A DNA stretch of 34,418 nt from positions 1 to 34,418 of the forward strand of contig WQZC01000005.1 in the NCBI GenBank assembly GCA_009780925.1. The letters are read 5' to 3'. The first letter of the stretch is position 1. Every line of letters begins with the position of its first letter. A program made the position numbers and the translations under genes. Shown here in pieces: positions 28,364 through 34,418 of the stretch. The notes under the pieces are model-generated. The model was not told the DNA's origin, ran no database searches, and saw only the letters and a program-made list of their open reading frames with translations. The DNA comes from Actinomycetes bacterium (lineage in GTDB: Bacteria > Actinomycetota > Actinomycetes > Mycobacteriales > Jatrophihabitantaceae).

Positions 28364-28398
28364 CGTGGCCGGCCGCGGGGGTCCCGCGGCCGGCCACG
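28364..28398. terminator. Perfect 16-bp GC stem / 3-nt loop hairpin between convergent genes
   Basis: CGTGGCCGGCCGCGGG-GGT-CCCGCGGCCGGCCACG between DeoR-1 (+) and GH4 (-) stops. Confidence 0.75.
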
Positions 28399-28419
28399 CG
28401 GTGGCCTGGCAGGCGAGCG

Positions 28420-29715
28420 CTAGAGCGCCAGCTCCGGCGGGAGCAGGGCGGCGTGCGCCTTGCGCATCGCGGCGGCCAGCTCGTCGATCTGCCCCACGGT
28501 CAGGGTCGCCGACGCGTTCGGGTCGGCCATCATCGCGTGCACGATGTGCGCCGGGTCGCGCTCCATGAACGCGCGCACGGTCAGGTCCACCACGTTCAGG
28601 AACGCGCGGTTGAGCGCGGCGCACTGCGCGGGCAGCGGCGCGACGGTGATCGGGGCGGCGCCGCTGGGGCCGATCCGGCACGGCACCTCGACCCCGACCC
28701 CGTCCGGCAAGTTGGGGATCAGCCCGGTGTTCAGCACGTTCGCCTGGATCGTGATCGGCGCCCCCGCGGTCATCGAGCGGATCACTTGGGGGGCGTATTC
28801 CGCCGCCTCGTCCTCCGGCTCCACGTACTCCCCGCGCGCCACGCTCGGCGCGAGCCGGGTCATCTCCTCGGCGTTGTGCGCGCTGATCTGGACATAGTCG
28901 CGCAGCGGGATGCGCAGCCGCTCGATCTCCTCGGGGTGCGGCAGGTACCACGGCACGTACTCGCTGGAGTGCTCGGAGGTCTCGGTCGGGTAGACGCCGA
29001 GCCGGCGGTACATGTCCACCCGGACCCGGCGGCGCAGCTGCGGGTCGGCTTCGATGCGCGCGTCCAGCAGCGGGTACAGGTTCTGCCCGGCCCGGGTCCA
29101 GGACAGCAACCAGGCCTGGTGATTGACCCCGGCGCTGGCGAAAGCGACCTCGTCCAGCGGCACCTCGATCAGCTCGCACAGGTCGTGCACGGTCCAGTAG
29201 ACCGAGTGGCACAGGCCGAGGAACTTCAGTTGCGGGAACCGCCGGGGCAGGAAGGTGGCGATCATCGACATCGGGTTGGTGTAGTTCAGCAACCAGGCGT
29301 TCGGGCAGATCGCCAGCATGTCCTGCGCCAGCCCCTCCAGGAAGCCGAACGTGCGCAGGCCGCGGAAGATGCCGCCCACCCCGAGCGTGTCACCGATGGT
29401 CTGCCGCAGCCCGAAGGACTCGGGGAGGTCGAAGTCGGTCAGGGTGGCCGCGTGCCCGCCGATGGCCACCGTGTTGATCACGAAGTCGGCGCCCGCGAGC
29501 GCCTCGGCGCGCGACAGGGTGGCGCGGATGTGCGCCGGCCGCCCGTGATGGCGCACCGCGATCTCGGCGATGCCGCGCGCCAGCTCAAGGCGCTCCGCGT
29601 CGATGTCGTGCAACACAAAGGTGGGCTCGGGCAGGTCCGGGTAGGAGAGCAGGTCGCGAAGCAGCTGTCGGGTGAACTCGGCCGAGCCCGCCCCGACGAA
29701 GGTGATGGTGGTCAT
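28420..29715 (-). CDS. GH4 family glycosidase, alpha-galactosidase-like
   Basis: MTTITFVGAGSAEFTRQLLRDLL, NTVAIGGH, LNYTNPMSM, GLCHSVYWT, GVNHQAW: GH4 signatures. The CHS motif fits the alpha-galactosidase subgroup. Confidence 0.92.
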   Translation of the reverse strand: MTTITFVGAGSAEFTRQLLRDLLSYPDLPEPTFVLHDIDAERLELARGIAEIAVRHHGRPAHIRATLSRAEALAGADFVINTVAIGGHAATLTDFDLPESFGLRQTIGDTLGVGGIFRGLRTFGFLEGLAQDMLAICPNAWLLNYTNPMSMIATFLPRRFPQLKFLGLCHSVYWTVHDLCELIEVPLDEVAFASAGVNHQAWLLSWTRAGQNLYPLLDARIEADPQLRRRVRVDMYRRLGVYPTETSEHSSEYVPWYLPHPEEIERLRIPLRDYVQISAHNAEEMTRLAPSVARGEYVEPEDEAAEYAPQVIRSMTAGAPITIQANVLNTGLIPNLPDGVGVEVPCRIGPSGAAPITVAPLPAQCAALNRAFLNVVDLTVRAFMERDPAHIVHAMMADPNASATLTVGQIDELAAAMRKAHAALLPPELAL

Positions 29716-29760
29716 GGACCCCTAGTATCGTCGCGCGGCGCCAACTGAGCAACACCGCTT

Positions 29761-29792
29761 TTGAATGATCACAGTCTTGATTGAATGATCAC
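29761..29792. promoter_or_regulatory. Direct repeat TTGAATGATCAC twice at 20-bp spacing, candidate operator
   Basis: TTGAATGATCACAGTCTTGATTGAATGATCAC upstream of the GH4 gene. Confidence 0.55.
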
Positions 29793-29817
29793 GCCGGTCA
29801 CCCTGCCGCCGTTGGCC

Positions 29818-30657
29818 TCACTTCACGCTGCCGCTGAGCAGGCCGCTGACGATGTACCGGTTCAGGATGAGCGCGATGATCGCCGGCACGATGAGCGCGT
29901 ACACCCCGGCGGCGCTCATCAACGAGTACGGCACCACGTGGCGCCCCTGAAGGGCCGCGATGGTCACCGTGAGCGGCTGGGTGGCCAAGTCGTTGGAGAG
30001 GACTAGCGGGAACAAGAACTGCGCCCACGCGAACAGGAAGGTGATGATCCCGGTGGACAGGATGCCCGGTCGCGCGAGGGGCAGCATGATGTGCCAGAAC
30101 ACGCGCATCCGGCCGGCGCCGTCCACCGCCCCGGCCTCCTCCAGCGCCAACGGAAGGCTGGACATGTAGCTGTAAAGGATCCAGGTGGCCAGTGGCAGGA
30201 AGCCAGAGACATACACCAGCACGATCCCGGTATAGGTGTTCACCAGCTGGAGCCAAGTCATGATCTTGTAGAGCGGGATCAGCGTGGTGTAGGTCGGGAA
30301 CGCCATCGTGGCCAGCACCGCGTAGAAGAACACCTTGCTGCCGCGAAAAGTCATTCGGGAGAACGCGAAGGCGGCCATCGAGGCGAGCACCACGGTGATT
30401 ATCGTGGCCGCGCCGCACTCGATGAAAATGTTCAAGGTGGCGCGCGGGATCCCGCTCACCGAGCCACCGGAGCCACTGAACAGCAGCCGGAAGTTCCGCA
30501 GCGTCGGCGTCGGTGGGAGATAGTGCGACGGTTTCGAGCTGACTTGCGCGTCCGTCTGCAGGCTGGTGTTGATCGCCCAGTACAGCGGGATCACCGTCCA
30601 CAGCAAAATGAACGCGACGCCGACCCAGCGCAATCGGAACCAAGCTCGCCGCTTCAT
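29818..30657 (-). CDS. Carbohydrate ABC transporter permease (MalG-like)
   Basis: EEAGAVDGAGRMRVFWHIMLPLARPGI EAA loop; transmembrane helices; directly abuts the upstream permease. Confidence 0.93.
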   Translation of the reverse strand: MKRRAWFRLRWVGVAFILLWTVIPLYWAINTSLQTDAQVSSKPSHYLPPTPTLRNFRLLFSGSGGSVSGIPRATLNIFIECGAATIITVVLASMAAFAFSRMTFRGSKVFFYAVLATMAFPTYTTLIPLYKIMTWLQLVNTYTGIVLVYVSGFLPLATWILYSYMSSLPLALEEAGAVDGAGRMRVFWHIMLPLARPGILSTGIITFLFAWAQFLFPLVLSNDLATQPLTVTIAALQGRHVVPYSLMSAAGVYALIVPAIIALILNRYIVSGLLSGSVK

Positions 30658-31596
30658 CTAGAACTCCACCCGTCGATAGACGAATTTCACGATCAGGAGC
30701 GACAGCGCGACCGTGGCCACGGTTATCAGCAACGATATCGCGTAGCCCTCGCCGAAATCGAGGTTCCGGAAAGTGACAAAGTAAATCTGTTCGGTCACCG
30801 ACGCGCCGGTGGCGGCCGCGCCATTCAAGACGTACGGCTGGTCGAACACATTCAACGTGGCGACCAGCGCCTGCACCATCGCGATGGCGACGCCAGGCCG
30901 AACCAACGGCAGAGTGATTTGTCGGAAGGTCGACCACCCCGCGCAACCGTCCAGCGTGGCCGCCTCGTAAAGCTCGCCGGGGATGTTCTGCAGCGCGGCG
31001 AACACCAGCAAAGTCGACAGCGGCGTCATCTGCCAAACTTGCACCAGCTCGATCGCGATGACCGTGATCCACCGGCTATGGCCCAGAAACACCTGATAGT
31101 TCCCGATCAGGCTCAGCGAATGCAACACGCTGTTCAACAGACCCGAATTAGCGTCCCAAATGCCCGTCCACACGATGCCCTCGACCACCCCGGGCAGCGC
31201 CCACGGCAGGATGAGAATCGCGATCAACAGGGCTCGACCCCGAAACGGGCGCTGCAAGGTGACGGCGAACATGATGCCGAGGATCGTGGACAGCGCCACC
31301 CCCACGACCACATAGATCGCGGTGTTGCCGAGACTGTTGCGGATCGCGGAATCGGCGAAGAGCCGACGGAAATTGTTCAGGCCGTCGAAACGGTCCGGCG
31401 GGTTCAGCGACTGCACCCGGTAGAACGACTGAACAATAGCCATCCCCGCCGGAATGAAGGCCAGCCCGACGATGACCACCAGCAACGGGGTGATCAGCGC
31501 GTACGGCAGCGGATCAAGCCGGCGACGACGCCGAGACGGCGCGGAAGGAGGAGACTCCTTCCGCGCCGACCGGCGGCCTAGGCCAATGGCCGACAT
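30658..31596 (-). CDS. Sugar ABC transporter permease (MalF-like)
   Basis: ALQNIPGELYEAATLDGCAGWSTFRQITLPLVRPG EAA loop; transmembrane helices. Confidence 0.93.
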   Translation of the reverse strand: MSAIGLGRRSARKESPPSAPSRRRRRLDPLPYALITPLLVVIVGLAFIPAGMAIVQSFYRVQSLNPPDRFDGLNNFRRLFADSAIRNSLGNTAIYVVVGVALSTILGIMFAVTLQRPFRGRALLIAILILPWALPGVVEGIVWTGIWDANSGLLNSVLHSLSLIGNYQVFLGHSRWITVIAIELVQVWQMTPLSTLLVFAALQNIPGELYEAATLDGCAGWSTFRQITLPLVRPGVAIAMVQALVATLNVFDQPYVLNGAAATGASVTEQIYFVTFRNLDFGEGYAISLLITVATVALSLLIVKFVYRRVEF

Positions 31597-31650
31597 CGCC
31601 AGGCCTCAGCTAGCTGAGCCACGGGGCGATGGCGGCGAGGGGCGCCTCGA

Positions 31651-33000
31651 TCACGAGCCACCCGCCGCGAGCTGGTTCGCCTTGGCGACGATCGCGTTGA
31701 TCGCGGCGTCGACGGTCTCGGTGCCCGCGGCCGCGGCGTGCAGGTTGGTGTACACCGCGCTGGAGAAGTCCGGATACCAGGACGGCGCGCCGTCCGGGAA
31801 CACCGGCTTGCTGCTGTCCTGCAGCATCTGGGTGATCTTGGCGCCCTGGATCAGCACGCCCTTGGTGGTCAACGTCTGCAGACCGGAGACCTGCGAGGGC
31901 AGGAAGTAGCCGCTCATGACCTTGTCCGGGCCGCTGGCGCCGGCGAAGTCGGCCTGGTTGGCCGGGTCGGTGAACCACTTGATGAACTCGGCGGCGGCCT
32001 GCGGGTACTTGGCCTGCTTCGGGATGCCGATGCCATCCGGGTTGCTCAGGTTCGGCCCCACCCCGGTCTCGCCCGGGGTCGGCAGGTATTGGACCTGACC
32101 GACCACGGTGGACGACGCCGGCACCTCGTACAGCGCGCCCACGTTGCCGGAGTAGTCGCCGTAGGTGCTGGCGACCTTGCCCTGGGCCATCAACGTGGCC
32201 TGGCCCTGGCCGTCGGTCACGTTGATGTTGCCCGGCGGCACCAGGCCGTTCTTCATCGCGTCGACCATCCACTGCGCGGCCTTGTAGCCGGGCGAGCTCG
32301 GGTCACCGAACTGCGGCTTGCCCGAGCCGTCCAGGATGGTGCCGCCGAACGCGGCGGTGGTCTGGTACCAGTAGGTGGACAAGCCCTCGGCGGCCGCGAA
32401 CGGGATGTTCAGCGGGTACTGCACGATGCCCTTGGACTTGATCGTCTGCAGATCCTGGGTGTACTCATCGATCGTCGTCGGCATCGTGGTGATCCCGGCG
32501 TCGGTGAACATCTTGGTGTTCACCGTCGTCACCAAGAACTCCGAGTCGAACGGGAGCCCGACGATGTCGCCGTTGTAGGTGAACGAGCTCAGCTGCGGCA
32601 TCGATGTCTTCAGCGCGGTGGTGTTCAGCACCGAGTCGTAGTTCTGCAGCGGGATGAACCAGCCGAGCTTGCCGAGCTGGCCGACCCGGGACCAGTCGAC
32701 ATCGGTGGCGTCGGCGAAGTAGCTGTTCGAGCTGGCGCTGGTGGAAATCTTGGTCTGCAAGCTGTCCCAGTCGACCACGGACCAGTTGACCTTGATGCCG
32801 GTCTCCTTGGTGAACTCGGCCAAGGCCGCCTTGGGCGGCGGGCCCATGTGCAAGGCGACGGTTATCGTCGCCCCGGAGGTCTTGGTCGCGTTCGACCCTC
32901 CTCCACCACCCCCTCCTCCAGAGCACCCAGCGGCAAGGATCGTGGTCGCGGCGACAGCGGCGACGACGACCGCACTCGCGAGACGTGGCGTCGACCTCAT
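31651..33000 (-). CDS. ABC transporter extracellular solute-binding lipoprotein
   Basis: MRSTPRLASAVVVAAVAATTILAAGCSGGGGGGGGSNATKTSG lipobox; SBP motifs (GLPFDSEFLVTTVNTKMF..., PNLSNPDGIGIPKQAKYPQAAAEFIKWF). Confidence 0.93.
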   Translation of the reverse strand: MRSTPRLASAVVVAAVAATTILAAGCSGGGGGGGGSNATKTSGATITVALHMGPPPKAALAEFTKETGIKVNWSVVDWDSLQTKISTSASSNSYFADATDVDWSRVGQLGKLGWFIPLQNYDSVLNTTALKTSMPQLSSFTYNGDIVGLPFDSEFLVTTVNTKMFTDAGITTMPTTIDEYTQDLQTIKSKGIVQYPLNIPFAAAEGLSTYWYQTTAAFGGTILDGSGKPQFGDPSSPGYKAAQWMVDAMKNGLVPPGNINVTDGQGQATLMAQGKVASTYGDYSGNVGALYEVPASSTVVGQVQYLPTPGETGVGPNLSNPDGIGIPKQAKYPQAAAEFIKWFTDPANQADFAGASGPDKVMSGYFLPSQVSGLQTLTTKGVLIQGAKITQMLQDSSKPVFPDGAPSWYPDFSSAVYTNLHAAAAGTETVDAAINAIVAKANQLAAGGS

Positions 33001-33070
33001 GGTTGTCAAGTCCTTCCTGCGGGCAGCCGACGCGGCTGCCACATGGTCAACCTGAAGGCTCGCTCGCGAC

Positions 33071-33197
33071 TGCGCGTTCCGTCAACCACCACGACGCGAC
33101 AGTTCGGTAACGCACAATAGATCTGGCCTCCATTGCGCGTTATGCGCAAAACCACCAGAGGGACTGCGCGTTACGTGGCCCCAACCTGCGCGTTCCG
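33071..33197. promoter_or_regulatory. Cluster of five TGCGCGTT(A/C)CG-like operator motifs
   Basis: 33071 TGCGCGTTCCG; 33105-33116 CGGTAACGCACA (reverse); 33133 TTGCGCGTTATGCGCAA; 33165 TGCGCGTTACG; 33187 TGCGCGTTCCG. Confidence 0.7.
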
Positions 33198-33212
33198 CTA
33201 GTGTGCGATGCC

Positions 33213-33971
33213 ATGCAGCGCAAGCAGCGGCTGAACCAGATGCTCTCGGCGATCGTCGAGAGCGGCGGCATCCGGGTCGACGAGCTGGCCGCCCGGTTCG
33301 CGGTGTCCGCCGCCACCGTGCGCCGCGACCTAGCGTTCATGGAAAAGCAGCGCTTGGTCAGTCGAACCCGGGGCGGGGCCACCACGCACGGCTCATTCAA
33401 CGACCTGCCGCTGAGCTACAAGGCGAACCAGGACCTGGCGGAGAAGCGGCGCATCGCCCGGCAGGCGCTGACCGTGCTGGACGGGACTCGGGTGATCGGC
33501 ACCACCGGTGGCACCACCGCGTCGGAGTTCGCCCGGCTGCTGCTGAACCGGGACGGGCTCACCATCGTCACCAACGCCGTCAACGTGGCGCTGCTGCTGG
33601 TCGCCAATCCGCGGCTGCGGGTCTTCGTCGCCGGCGGCGAGGTGCGCAACTCCAGCCAGGAGACAGTCGGCCCAAGCGCGGAGGCGTTCATGGCCCAGAA
33701 CAACGTCGATGTGGCGTTCATCGGCGTGGACGGCGTGGACGCCTACGCCGGCTGCACCGCATTCGACCCGGTCGGCGCGCGCGTCAACGCGGCGCTGCGC
33801 GAACGCGCCCGCAAGAACGTGGTGCTGGCGGACGCCACCAAGATTGGCCGGATCGCCTTGGCCCAGGTGTGCCGGATATCCGACATCGATCTGTTGATCA
33901 CCGATTCCCGAGCCTCGCCCGAGGTCCTGGACCAGATCCGCCGACAGGGCTGCCAGGTCGTCACCGTCTAA
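33213..33971 (+). CDS. DeoR/GlpR family transcriptional regulator
   Basis: MQRKQRLNQMLSAIVESGGIRVDELAARFAVSAATVRRDLAFMEKQRLVSRTRGGATT HTH plus sensing domain (TTGGTTASEFARLL, LADATKIGRIALAQV). GTG 33201 is an alternative start. Confidence 0.93.
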   Translation: MQRKQRLNQMLSAIVESGGIRVDELAARFAVSAATVRRDLAFMEKQRLVSRTRGGATTHGSFNDLPLSYKANQDLAEKRRIARQALTVLDGTRVIGTTGGTTASEFARLLLNRDGLTIVTNAVNVALLLVANPRLRVFVAGGEVRNSSQETVGPSAEAFMAQNNVDVAFIGVDGVDAYAGCTAFDPVGARVNAALRERARKNVVLADATKIGRIALAQVCRISDIDLLITDSRASPEVLDQIRRQGCQVVTV

Positions 33972-33995
33972 GCGGTGGCGCGCCCCAGCGCGCGG

Positions 33996-34418
<423 letters not shown>

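Noticed and set aside
28453-29748. 431-aa + strand ORF
   Set aside because: Antisense to the convincing GH4 gene; no domain.
30091-31581. 496-aa + strand ORF
   Set aside because: Antisense to two ABC permease genes; His/Arg/Gln-rich translation typical of shadow frames.
31738-33120. 460-aa + strand ORF
   Set aside because: Antisense to the solute-binding protein gene; no domain.

Overview
GC-rich, actinobacterial-looking chromosomal window. I see no transposase, phage, CRISPR, tRNA or rRNA signal. From left to right it carries: divergent glgC (cut by the left edge) and glgA/glgM; ispH; a small conserved protein; xseA-xseB; a YbjQ-family protein; fumC; bioY; a Z-isoprenyl transferase; an EamA transporter; a CtpE-like P-type ATPase; a kdgK-eda pair; an aldo/keto reductase; a DsrE protein; a DUF222/HNH (13E12-type) locus; glutamate decarboxylase; and an aldehyde dehydrogenase. 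The right third holds two adjacent sugar-uptake loci: SIS + ROK + ABC + DeoR, then GH4 + ABC + DeoR. A CNNM/HlyC-type protein is cut by the right edge. The most interesting locus is the DUF222/HNH gene at 16.46-18.46 kb. It has a perfect LexA/SOS box inside a promoter spacer, an apparently leaderless GTG start, a 45-bp tandem repeat between the two domains, a frameshift separating DUF222 from HNH, and a strong strand-composition drift. Other notable signals are a five-copy operator-like cluster next to the second DeoR gene, a TGAAYGATCA motif shared by the two sugar loci, and two long perfect hairpins between convergent genes. All calls come from reading the sequence and the supplied translations; no searches were run.
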